Assembly: GCA_021773055.1 (NCBI GenBank)
Contig: JAJFKV010000012.1
Coordinates: forward strand, 62,001 to 126,000
Length of the DNA: 64,000 nucleotides
Source of the DNA: Woeseiaceae bacterium
GTDB lineage: Bacteria; Pseudomonadota; Gammaproteobacteria; Steroidobacterales; Woeseiaceae
Reading direction: 5' to 3'
Shown one piece after another: positions 55,253 to 64,000 of this stretch. A program made the position numbers and the translations under genes. Position 1 is the first letter of the stretch. Every line of letters begins with the position of its first letter. The notes beneath the pieces are model-generated. The model made no database searches. It had not been told where the DNA came from and saw only the letters and a list, made by a program, of their open reading frames with translations.

Positions 55253-56386
55253 ATGAGGATCGGTCTGGTTGCTGGCGAGTCGTCCGGCGACTTGCTGGGT
55301 GCAGGACTGGTTCGGGCACTCAAGCAACGCTATCCCGATGCAACTTTTGAAGGTGTGGCGGGACCCGCCATGTTAGCGGCGGGATGTGAGCAATGGGAGC
55401 CATCCGAGTCGCTGGCAGTTTTTGGCCTCATAGAACCGCTCGCACACTTGCCACGCCTGTTGCGGCTGCGCAAACATTTGCTTCAGCGCTGGACGGCATC
55501 GCCGCCTGACGTGTTCGTGGGTATCGATGCGCCGGACTTCAATCTTGGACTTGAAAAAAAACTGCGAGCCGCTGGTATCAAAACCATTCATTACGTTAGC
55601 CCGTCGATCTGGGCGTGGCGAGCCGGTCGAATCAAGACGGTGAAAAAGGCCGCGGACAAGGTGTTGTGCATATTGCCGTTCGAGAAAGCACTTTATGCCG
55701 ATGTTGGCGTGGATGCGGCGTTCGTTGGTCACCCCAGAGCCGACAGCGTTCCTGCCAATCCGGATATGGCGGCAACGAGGCGGGAGTTGGGTCTTGAGGC
55801 GGGCGAGGTTATTGCAGTTCTGCCGGGCAGCAGGGCGAGCGAAGTAGCCATGCTTGGCGAGATTTTGATCTCGGCGGCGGCTATGATTGCCAATGCCCGA
55901 AGCAGTGTGCAATTTGTTACCCCTGTAGCAACACCGGCTTTAAAATCCAAGATCGAAGCACAGATTGCCGCCGCGGGCTTGGCCGATAAATTCATATTGC
56001 TCGACGGGGATTCCGAGCGCGCCATGATCGCCGCCGATATTGTGCTGCTGGCATCGGGTACGGCGGCGCTTGAGTCGGCATTGCTGGCGAAGCCAACAGT
56101 CGCTGCATATAGGCTCGGGAGGATTTCCTACGCGATCGTCAACGGTCTGAATCTCCTCAAGCTGACGCATTTTACGCTCCCCAACCTGATGACAGAGGTG
56201 CCGTTGGTGCCGGAGTTTATGCAGGCTAACGCGCGCCCGGGGGATATCGCGGTGGCCGTGATCGAATTGCTCGATGATCCTGATCGAAGGCGAGCTATCG
56301 CCGACAGATTTGTTAGACTGAGAACCGAGCTGGCACAAAATACAGATCAGCGCGCGGCCGATGCGGTGGTCTCGCTTCTCACGTAA
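55253..56386 (+). CDS. lpxB: Lipid-A-disaccharide synthase
   Basis: Glycosyltransferase family 19 enzyme joining UDP-diacylglucosamine and lipid X. The 377 residues begin [18 protein letters not shown] and include [50 protein letters not shown], and [21 protein letters not shown]. All are typical of LpxB. Confidence 0.96.
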   Translation: MRIGLVAGESSGDLLGAGLVRALKQRYPDATFEGVAGPAMLAAGCEQWEPSESLAVFGLIEPLAHLPRLLRLRKHLLQRWTASPPDVFVGIDAPDFNLGLEKKLRAAGIKTIHYVSPSIWAWRAGRIKTVKKAADKVLCILPFEKALYADVGVDAAFVGHPRADSVPANPDMAATRRELGLEAGEVIAVLPGSRASEVAMLGEILISAAAMIANARSSVQFVTPVATPALKSKIEAQIAAAGLADKFILLDGDSERAMIAADIVLLASGTAALESALLAKPTVAAYRLGRISYAIVNGLNLLKLTHFTLPNLMTEVPLVPEFMQANARPGDIAVAVIELLDDPDRRRAIADRFVRLRTELAQNTDQRAADAVVSLLT

Positions 56387-56397
56387 AAATCTTAAAC

Positions 56398-57003
56398 ATG
56401 CAGCAGGTAAATCTTTTCGAAATGGACGGGCTAACGGCCGGCGTTGACGAGGCGGGTCGCGGTCCCCTTGCGGGCCCGGTCGTGGCATCAGCTGTGGTGC
56501 TCGACCCACGCGTGCGCATCGACGGCTTGGCGGACTCGAAGAAGCTGAGCGCAAAGCGGCGGGAAGTGCTGGCTGAAGAGATCAAGCGGTGCTCACTGGC
56601 CTGGTCCGTGGCGTGGGCAGACCCTGCGGAAATCGACGCGATCAACATTCTTGCTGCGACCATGTTGGCAATGCGCCGCGCTATTCTCGGGCTGCAGATT
56701 ACACCCGCAAGAGTTCAGGTAGATGGTAATCGGTTACCAAACTTATGTTTTGACGGGACCATTTTGGCGGGCGAGGCCATAATCGGCGGAGACGACATTG
56801 TGCCGTCGATTAGCGCCGCATCCATCATTGCGAAGACGGCGCGCGATCGAATGATGCTTAAGCTCGACAAGATTTATCCGTGCTACGAGTTCGCGCGACA
56901 TAAAGGCTATGGAACCGAGGTACATCGCGAGAAACTACGTGAATACGGTCCGTGTGTTTTGCATCGATATACTTTTGCACCAGTGAGGGCCGCATCTCAG
57001 TGA
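56398..57003 (+). CDS. rnhB: Ribonuclease HII
   Basis: Removes ribonucleotides from DNA-RNA hybrids. The active-site motif [15 protein letters not shown] gives Asp17-Glu18. Later landmarks are [17 protein letters not shown], and [22 protein letters not shown]. The 201-residue length fits. The stop overlaps the dnaE start by 4 bases (GTGA). Confidence 0.96.
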   Translation: MQQVNLFEMDGLTAGVDEAGRGPLAGPVVASAVVLDPRVRIDGLADSKKLSAKRREVLAEEIKRCSLAWSVAWADPAEIDAINILAATMLAMRRAILGLQITPARVQVDGNRLPNLCFDGTILAGEAIIGGDDIVPSISAASIIAKTARDRMMLKLDKIYPCYEFARHKGYGTEVHREKLREYGPCVLHRYTFAPVRAASQ

Positions 57004-60000
57004 GTGCCGGATTCGTACACCTGCATGTACACACCGAATATTCGATGGTGGATAGTACGGTGCGCATCTCGGAATTGGTTGCGCGTTGTGCGCAACAAAA
57101 AATGCCAGCCGTCGCGCTCACGGATCAGAATAATCTGTTTGGCCTGGTCAAGTTCTATCGCAAGGCGATTGCTGCGGGAGTGAAACCGCTTATAGGGCTC
57201 GACCTGCGCATTGTGAACGAGGACGACACGGATCATCCATTCACACTGTTGTTACTGGTACAAAACGGTGACGGCTACCGGAACCTCTCTGAGTTGGTCA
57301 CAAGAAGTTACATTGAAGGACAGGTTCGTGGCGAACCGATGGCGAGGCGTGAATGGTTGACGCCTGCATCCTGTCGTGGCCTTTTGGCGTTGTCCGGCGG
57401 CCGGGAAGGTGATGTCGGGCGTGCGTTGCTAAGTGGTAATCCGGATCAGGCGAATGAACGTCTGGATTACTGGCAGGTTATTTTCGGTGACCGCTTTTAC
57501 CTTGAACTGATCCGCAATGGTCGTGATGGCGAAGAAGATGTTGTGCAGCAGAGTCTGAGGCTTGCAGCGGACAGGATCGTCGCGGTTGTCGCGAGCAATG
57601 ATGTGCGATTTCTTGACCGGGACGGCTTCAATTCACACGAAGCTCGGGTTTGTATTCACGATGGCCGCGGACTCGCCGACGTTGATCGCCCCAGAAATTA
57701 CAGCGAGAAGCAATATTTGCGCTCACCAGAGGAGATGGCCGAGCTATTTGCGGATATTCCTTCTGCCCTGCAAAACACGGTTGAGATCGCACGTCGTTGC
57801 TCGCTCGACCTGAGGCTTGGCGAAAGCGTCTTACCTGAGTTTCCGGTTCCCGAAGGCACTACGGAAGCCGGTTTCCTTGAATCCGAGGCCCGCAAGGGGC
57901 TGGATACTGCGCTCGCGGCTAAATTCGAGATCGAAGAAGTCCCGGCCAATAAGCGTGACGCCTATTCAGCTCCTTACTTTGAGCGACTGAAAATAGAACT
58001 GGGTGTCATCCAGTCCATGGGCTTTCCCGGTTATTTTCTGATCGTCGCGGACTTCATTCGCTGGGCGCGGGAAAACGATGTGCCTGTTGGACCGGGCCGT
58101 GGTTCCGGCGCGGGTTCCCTGGTTGCCTGGGTGTTGCGAATCACCGACCTTGACCCCTTACAGCACGACTTGCTGTTCGAGCGCTTCTTGAACCCGGAAC
58201 GCGTTTCCATGCCGGATTTCGATGTCGACTTCTGTATGGAAGGCCGCGATCGGGTTATCGACTATGTGGCCGAGCGCTACGGACGCGAACGTGTTTCACA
58301 AATTATTACCTTCGGCACCATGGCGGCGAAGGCCGTAATCCGGGATACGGGTCGCGTGCTTGGGCAACCCTACGGCTTTGTTGATCGCATCGCGAAACTG
58401 GTGCCATTCGAGATCGGTATTACGCTCGAAAAAGCGCTCGAGAGTTCCGACGAACTTGCGTCTATGTATCGAGACGATGAAGAAGTCGCGGCGATCATTG
58501 ATCTTGCCAGATCACTTGAAGGCCTGGTGCGCAACGCGGGGAAACATGCCGGTGGTGTTGTTATTTCTCCGGGGCCGCTCACGGACTTCGCACCGTTGTA
58601 TTGCGAAGAGGGCGGCACCAACGTTGTCACGCAACTCGACAAAGACGACGTTGAAGCAGTCGGCCTCGTCAAATTCGACTTTCTTGGTCTCAGGACGCTT
58701 ACGATTATCGACTGGGCCATACAGATTGTGAACGATACCAATCCAGGCCTCGACCTCACGATTAATCGCATACCGGAAAACGATCCGAAAACCTTCACGA
58801 TGTTGCGCAGCACCCACACGGCGGCGGTCTTCCAGCTCGAATCCAGTGGTATGCGTGACCTCATCAAACGTATGCGACCTGATCAGTTCGATGACCTGGT
58901 TGCGCTGGTCGCACTGTTTCGGCCCGGTCCGTTGCAGTCCGGCATGGTGGATGACTTCATTACCCGCAAGCACGCGACAAACAAGGCAGATATTGATTAT
59001 TTGCACCCGGAGCTCAAGCCAGTGCTTGAGGAGACCTATGGCGTCATCCTGTACCAGGAACAGGTGATGCAAATCGCGCAGGTGCTGGCGGGATATACTC
59101 TCGGCGGCGCTGACCTGCTGCGGCGTGCGATGGGTAAGAAAAAAGCGGAGGAAATGGCGCAGCAACGCGAGATTTTCGTGACCGGTGCGACCAGTCGCGG
59201 CGTTGCAGAGAGGACGGCGACGCGAATTTTCGATCTCATGGAGAAATTCGCCGGCTACGGTTTCAACAAGTCTCACTCTGCTGCTTACGCCGTCTTGTCA
59301 TACCGGACAGCGTATCTCAAAGCACATTATCCGGGCGCATTCATGGCCGCGGTCATGAGCGCAGACCTGCAAAACACTGATCGCCTGGTGACTCTGAAAG
59401 ATGATTGTCGACAGCTGAAGCTCACATTGCTGGCACCGGATATTAATAAGTCCGACTACCACTTCTGTGTTCCGAACGCTTCGACGATCCTGTATGGCCT
59501 TGGCGCGATCAAGGGTGTCGGCCGTGCGGCTGTAGATTCGTTGATCGCGGAGCGTGAGGATAATGGTCCGTACAACAGCCTGACTGAATTCTGCCGTCGT
59601 GTAGATCACGATAAGATCAATCGTCGAGCGCTGGAGGCGATGGTGAAGTCGGGCGCCATGGATGGATTCGCGGAATCACGCCGCGGCATGATGCAACAGG
59701 TTCCGGAGGCGCTAAAAAGCGCTGATCAGGAGGCCAAAGCGGCGGCCGCGGGCCAAAACGATATGTTCGGGCTGGCAGAGCCGGCTGCCGAGCTTATCGA
59801 GAATAAGCCGCCACAACTGGCCGAGTGGCAGGAGCGATTGTTGCTCAACAATGAAAAGGAAGCCCTCGGGCTATACCTGACTGGTCATCCTTTTGATGCT
59901 GTTCGTCACGACGCGCGCTACCTGGCCGATGGTCGGCTGGGTGATATCACTGCGGAACCACCGCCGCAAACGAGCAAGGGCGAACGTAATTATGCACGGG

Positions 60001-60518
60001 CAAAGCGCGAGGCGACGGTTGCAGGATTGATTGTCGACGTGCGCAAGCGCGGCAACAGGGTCAGCGTTGTTCTTGACGACGATACAGCTCGTATGGAAGT
60101 GAGCCTCTTCAGTGAGGCCTTCCAGGAGTTTCGGCATCTACTGGTGAAAGACGAAATCGTCGTGGTCACTGGTGGCCTGCGCTATGACGACTTCATCGGG
60201 AGTTGGACGGTTAATGTGAAGAACGTGCTGCACATCGATCGAGTTATCGAGTCGCGCGCAAGAAGCATGGTTTTATGCCTGGCGCCCAATGGGCAGGGCG
60301 AAAACTTGCTGGTCAGACTGCACGACCTGTTGTTGCCATTTCGTGAAGGTAATTGTGAGGTTTCGGTGCGATATATCGGTGACAAGGCTGCTGCGAGACT
60401 GTCCCTGGGGCCGGAATGGGCTGTGCGTCCGAGTCGTGAATTGCGTGATAAGTTGACGGAATTGCTTGGCAATAATAATGTCCGGCTTCTATATGCGCCT
60501 GGACGCGAGCTGAACTGA
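57000..60518 (+). CDS. dnaE: DNA polymerase III alpha subunit
   Basis: Replicative polymerase, 1172 residues. N-terminal PHP domain [15 protein letters not shown]. The catalytic palm has [14 protein letters not shown] and [19 protein letters not shown] with catalytic Asp406 and Asp408. The fingers include [31 protein letters not shown] helix-hairpin-helix lies near [16 protein letters not shown], and an OB domain near residue 1000 ([30 protein letters not shown]). The start is GTG 57000, overlapping rnhB. A longer in-frame start inside rnhB is rejected. Confidence 0.97.
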   Translation: MSAGFVHLHVHTEYSMVDSTVRISELVARCAQQKMPAVALTDQNNLFGLVKFYRKAIAAGVKPLIGLDLRIVNEDDTDHPFTLLLLVQNGDGYRNLSELVTRSYIEGQVRGEPMARREWLTPASCRGLLALSGGREGDVGRALLSGNPDQANERLDYWQVIFGDRFYLELIRNGRDGEEDVVQQSLRLAADRIVAVVASNDVRFLDRDGFNSHEARVCIHDGRGLADVDRPRNYSEKQYLRSPEEMAELFADIPSALQNTVEIARRCSLDLRLGESVLPEFPVPEGTTEAGFLESEARKGLDTALAAKFEIEEVPANKRDAYSAPYFERLKIELGVIQSMGFPGYFLIVADFIRWARENDVPVGPGRGSGAGSLVAWVLRITDLDPLQHDLLFERFLNPERVSMPDFDVDFCMEGRDRVIDYVAERYGRERVSQIITFGTMAAKAVIRDTGRVLGQPYGFVDRIAKLVPFEIGITLEKALESSDELASMYRDDEEVAAIIDLARSLEGLVRNAGKHAGGVVISPGPLTDFAPLYCEEGGTNVVTQLDKDDVEAVGLVKFDFLGLRTLTIIDWAIQIVNDTNPGLDLTINRIPENDPKTFTMLRSTHTAAVFQLESSGMRDLIKRMRPDQFDDLVALVALFRPGPLQSGMVDDFITRKHATNKADIDYLHPELKPVLEETYGVILYQEQVMQIAQVLAGYTLGGADLLRRAMGKKKAEEMAQQREIFVTGATSRGVAERTATRIFDLMEKFAGYGFNKSHSAAYAVLSYRTAYLKAHYPGAFMAAVMSADLQNTDRLVTLKDDCRQLKLTLLAPDINKSDYHFCVPNASTILYGLGAIKGVGRAAVDSLIAEREDNGPYNSLTEFCRRVDHDKINRRALEAMVKSGAMDGFAESRRGMMQQVPEALKSADQEAKAAAAGQNDMFGLAEPAAELIENKPPQLAEWQERLLLNNEKEALGLYLTGHPFDAVRHDARYLADGRLGDITAEPPPQTSKGERNYARAKREATVAGLIVDVRKRGNRVSVVLDDDTARMEVSLFSEAFQEFRHLLVKDEIVVVTGGLRYDDFIGSWTVNVKNVLHIDRVIESRARSMVLCLAPNGQGENLLVRLHDLLLPFREGNCEVSVRYIGDKAAARLSLGPEWAVRPSRELRDKLTELLGNNNVRLLYAPGRELN

Positions 60519-60546
60519 CGCAGGAGCGGCTCAGCCGCGATACCTT
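60519..60546. repeat. REP-like hairpin between dnaE and accA
   Basis: CAGGAGCGGCTCAGCCGCGA (60521-60540) contains stem GCGGC, loop TCA, stem GCCGC. The GCAGGAGCGGC-loop-GCCGCGA form is the same layout as pseudomonad-type REP units and the element at 22793-22820. The AGGAG would be an accA Shine-Dalgarno only if the hairpin folds and shortens the 20-base distance to the ATG. Confidence 0.5.
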
Positions 60547-61506
60547 ATGGAATTGAAATTTCTGGATTTTGAACAACCGATCGCCGAGCTTGAAGCGAAG
60601 ATCGATGAATTGCGTTACGTCGGTGATGACTCCGAGGTCAATATTAATGAGGAAGTGGCGCGCCTCAAAGAAAAAAGCGAGTCCCTGACAAAAAGCATTT
60701 TTGCCAAACTTTCGCCCTGGCAGGTAGCGCGAGTAGCTCGGCACGAATCGCGGCCTTACACCCAGGACTATCTTGACCAGATAGCACCGGATTTTCAGGA
60801 GTTGCATGGCGATCGAATGTACGCGGATGATCCTGCTATTGTCGGCGGCGTCGGTCGAATAGACGGGCGGGCCGTAATGTTCATTGGCCACCAAAAGGGC
60901 CGTGATACCAAAGAGCGCGTGCGGCGTAACTACGGCATGCCAAAACCCGAGGGCTATCGAAAAGCGCAGCGCTTGATGCGTATGGCAGAAAAATTTTCCA
61001 TGCCGGTTGTGACTTTTATTGATACGCCGGGTGCCTATCCGGGTGTTGGTGCAGAAGAGCGCGGTCAAAGTGAGGCGATTGCGCGCAGCTTGTACATGAT
61101 GTCCGGTCTAGAGACACCGATCATCAGCGTCGTAATTGGCGAGGGTGGCTCCGGAGGTGCGTTGGCTATTGGGGTCGGCGACAAGCTGCTGATGCTGGAA
61201 TACAGTATCTATTCGGTTATCTCTCCGGAGGGCTGCGCGTCCATTTTGTGGAAAAGTGCAGAAAAAGCGGAAGATGCGGCGGAGGCTATGCGCATTACGG
61301 CATCGAATCTGAACGACTTTGGACTGGTTGACGAAGTGCTGCCGGAACCGCTGGGTGGCGCTCACCGTAATCCAAAAGCAATGGCGGAAGTCATTCGCAA
61401 CGCTTTATTGAGTAGCCTGGAAGAGTTGACTCAGCTGTCGACCGATCAGTTGCTGGAAAAGCGACAGCAACGGCTCGCGAGCTTCGGTCAGTTCAAAGAC
61501 GCGTGA
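60547..61506 (+). CDS. accA: Acetyl-CoA carboxylase carboxyltransferase subunit alpha
   Basis: Half of the carboxyltransferase that makes malonyl-CoA for fatty-acid synthesis. The 319 residues match E. coli. Landmarks: [93 protein letters not shown], and [39 protein letters not shown]. It overlaps tilS by 4 bases. Confidence 0.97.
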   Translation: MELKFLDFEQPIAELEAKIDELRYVGDDSEVNINEEVARLKEKSESLTKSIFAKLSPWQVARVARHESRPYTQDYLDQIAPDFQELHGDRMYADDPAIVGGVGRIDGRAVMFIGHQKGRDTKERVRRNYGMPKPEGYRKAQRLMRMAEKFSMPVVTFIDTPGAYPGVGAEERGQSEAIARSLYMMSGLETPIISVVIGEGGSGGALAIGVGDKLLMLEYSIYSVISPEGCASILWKSAEKAEDAAEAMRITASNLNDFGLVDEVLPEPLGGAHRNPKAMAEVIRNALLSSLEELTQLSTDQLLEKRQQRLASFGQFKDA

Positions 61507-62825
61507 GCTTCAGTGCCGCGATTCTCGCGGAACACCTCGCAGACCTTGAAACGACAGCGGGCAAACCGGCTCGCTACGTTGTCGCGTTCAGCGGCGGCCT
61601 GGATTCAACCGTTCTCATGCATGCGCTCGCGCATTTTTCAGAAATTCCGGTACTTGCGATTCACATCGATCACGGCATGCAGGCGGACTCATCGGACTGG
61701 GGTGAGCAATGCTCGCGAGCGGCTGCGGATCTCGATATCGAATTTCAATCCTTGCGCGTGGATGTGCAGCTGGAGAGCGGCAATGGTCCTGAGGCATCCG
61801 CAAGAGATGCACGTTATGCGGCTTTGCATGCTGAGTTGAACGACAACGACTGGTTATTGAGCGCCCACCATCGCGAAGACCAAGCTGAAACACTATTGCT
61901 GAACCTGATTCGCGGCAGTGGTCCCGCGGGCGTTGCCGGTATTGGCGATATCCGTCGTTTTGGTCCTGGTTGGTTGGCGCGGCCCATGCTGAATGTTGAT
62001 AGGGCGGATATTCTGCAATATGCCACTGAACGCGGTTTTGCGTGGGTGGACGATCCCTCGAACACGGACCGCCGCTTTGACCGAAATTTTCTGCGACATG
62101 AAGTGTTGCCACGGCTTAAGGAGCGCTGGCCTGATATTGCAACGCGGCTGCAACGCAGTGCCGGCCACGCCGGAGAAGCATCGCAACTGCTTGTTGACCT
62201 GGCGGCGATGGACCTCGAATCGCTGGGTGCAACTGCGGCGCGGTTGCCTATTGATGGACTGTCTGATCTCTCGGCGGCGCGGCAGCGCAATGTCATTCGC
62301 TATGCATTGCGTGATCTTGGACTGTCGACGCCGACGGCACTGCAGCTCGGGCGCGTACTGAAAGAGGTAATTCCGGCGCGCGTGGATGCGCAACCGCTGG
62401 TGAGCTGGCCCGGTGCATCCGTGCGCCGCTATAGAAACGGACTCTATCTGTTGCCGGAGAATCTGGCAGAGGCTATTGAAACGACGCCAGTAACCGGTGA
62501 AAAATCGGACCTCGGCGTTGGCCTTGGAACCCTGCATTTCGAGTTGTGCGCTGAGATTGGCATCTCTCCTGAGCTGTTTAGCGCTGGATTGACAATTAGG
62601 CCACGGATAGGTGGTGAGGAAATTCAGCCGCAACGTCAAGCACATACACGCAAACTGAAGAAATTACTTCAAGAGGCGGGCATTGTGCCGTGGATGCGCG
62701 ATCGACTGCCACTAGTCTATTCGGGCGAGCGACTGGTTGCGGTTGGCGATCTCTGGCTGGCCGAGACTGCCGCCGTGCGACCGGGTGTCGCTGTGCGCTG
62801 GACTGGTCGACCTGCATTGCATTAG
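61503..62825 (+). CDS. tilS: tRNA(Ile)-lysidine synthase
   Basis: Converts C34 of the CAU-anticodon isoleucine tRNA to lysidine. The PP-loop FSGGLDSTV lies at residues 29-37. Other motifs are [44 protein letters not shown], and [20 protein letters not shown]. The C-terminal substrate-binding domain ([41 protein letters not shown]) is complete. Length 440. Start GTG 61503 overlaps accA. Confidence 0.96.
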   Translation: MSFSAAILAEHLADLETTAGKPARYVVAFSGGLDSTVLMHALAHFSEIPVLAIHIDHGMQADSSDWGEQCSRAAADLDIEFQSLRVDVQLESGNGPEASARDARYAALHAELNDNDWLLSAHHREDQAETLLLNLIRGSGPAGVAGIGDIRRFGPGWLARPMLNVDRADILQYATERGFAWVDDPSNTDRRFDRNFLRHEVLPRLKERWPDIATRLQRSAGHAGEASQLLVDLAAMDLESLGATAARLPIDGLSDLSAARQRNVIRYALRDLGLSTPTALQLGRVLKEVIPARVDAQPLVSWPGASVRRYRNGLYLLPENLAEAIETTPVTGEKSDLGVGLGTLHFELCAEIGISPELFSAGLTIRPRIGGEEIQPQRQAHTRKLKKLLQEAGIVPWMRDRLPLVYSGERLVAVGDLWLAETAAVRPGVAVRWTGRPALH

Positions 62826-62883
62826 AGCAGACTGCCTGATAACGTTTAACACCGTCTCTAGTCCAACGACGGCGCGGAATTCG

Positions 62884-62930
62884 AAGGGTTGGAAGAAAGC
62901 GTCCTGCTTTTGCTCCAGCCCTTTCTTGTT
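62884..62930 (+). terminator. Predicted terminator downstream of tilS
   Basis: AAGGGTTGGA (62884-62893) pairs with TCCAGCCCTT (62914-62923) with a single G-U wobble and a 20-base loop, followed by TCTTGTTT. The T-run is interrupted, so strength is doubtful. It lies between tilS and pyrG. Confidence 0.45.
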
Positions 62931-62973
62931 TCACGGTTAAAGCAAATCGTTGAACTATGGCAAAGAGCCTTAA

Positions 62974-64000
<1,027 letters not shown>

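Noticed and set aside
58512..59276. 254-codon minus-strand frame inside dnaE
   Set aside because: It lies entirely within the polymerase coding region and has no signal, motif or RBS.
61893..62645. 250-codon minus-strand frame inside tilS
   Set aside because: tilS is complete with all motifs on the plus strand. The antisense product is arginine/glutamine-rich and matches nothing.

Overview
The window reads as chromosomal DNA from a Gammaproteobacterium. The right half carries the conserved block rpsB-tsf-pyrH-frr-uppS-cdsA-rseP-bamA-skp-lpxD-lpxA-lpxB-rnhB-dnaE-accA-tilS-pyrG, preceded on the opposite strand by map-glnD-dapD-yffB-dapE. GTP-type PEP carboxykinase, a group 1 uptake hydrogenase and starch enzymes beside this block point away from enteric bacteria and towards an environmental lineage such as Woeseiales, Xanthomonadales or Chromatiales. 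That placement is inference.

Region 1 (1-7548) is an alpha-glucan utilisation operon. It holds a MalK-type ABC ATPase (5' end outside the window), a GH13 alpha-glucosidase, a GH13 amylase lipoprotein, an esterase lipoprotein with a starch-binding-like N-terminal domain, and an AGE-family sugar epimerase/isomerase. Stops and starts overlap or nearly abut. dusA (7717-8682) separates it from region 2.

Region 2 (8644-20801) is a complete [NiFe] uptake-hydrogenase locus in two convergent operons. hypC-hypB-hypD-hypF-hypE is on the plus strand. hupS-hupL-hupC-hupD-hupG-hupH-hupI-hupJ-hypA is on the minus strand. The small subunit has the two supernumerary cysteines of oxygen-tolerant (group 1d) enzymes. 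A 64-residue membrane protein resembling the start of HupE is divergent from hypC. hupF, hupK and any regulator are absent.

Region 3 (21027-33612) holds a methyltransferase, an adenylate cyclase-FHA fusion, pckG, and then an accessory cell-surface cluster. The cluster has three small exported DUF11-type proteins and a 1945-residue outer-membrane protein combining DUF11, an OmpA-like domain and a C-terminal beta-barrel. Two perfect CRP half-site pairs (TGTGA-N6-TCACA) lie in front of it. This is the best candidate in the window for an undescribed system.

Region 4 (33703-43869) has a DinG/YoaA helicase, tsaB, a porin and dsbB on the plus strand, facing dapE-yffB-dapD-glnD-map on the minus strand.

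Region 5 (44089-64000) is the translation, envelope-biogenesis and replication block. Ribosomal protein S2 has a roughly 130-residue repetitive charged C-terminal extension, and dxr and fabZ are missing from their usual slots. pyrG runs off the right edge. I saw no tRNA, rRNA, CRISPR array, insertion sequence or prophage gene.
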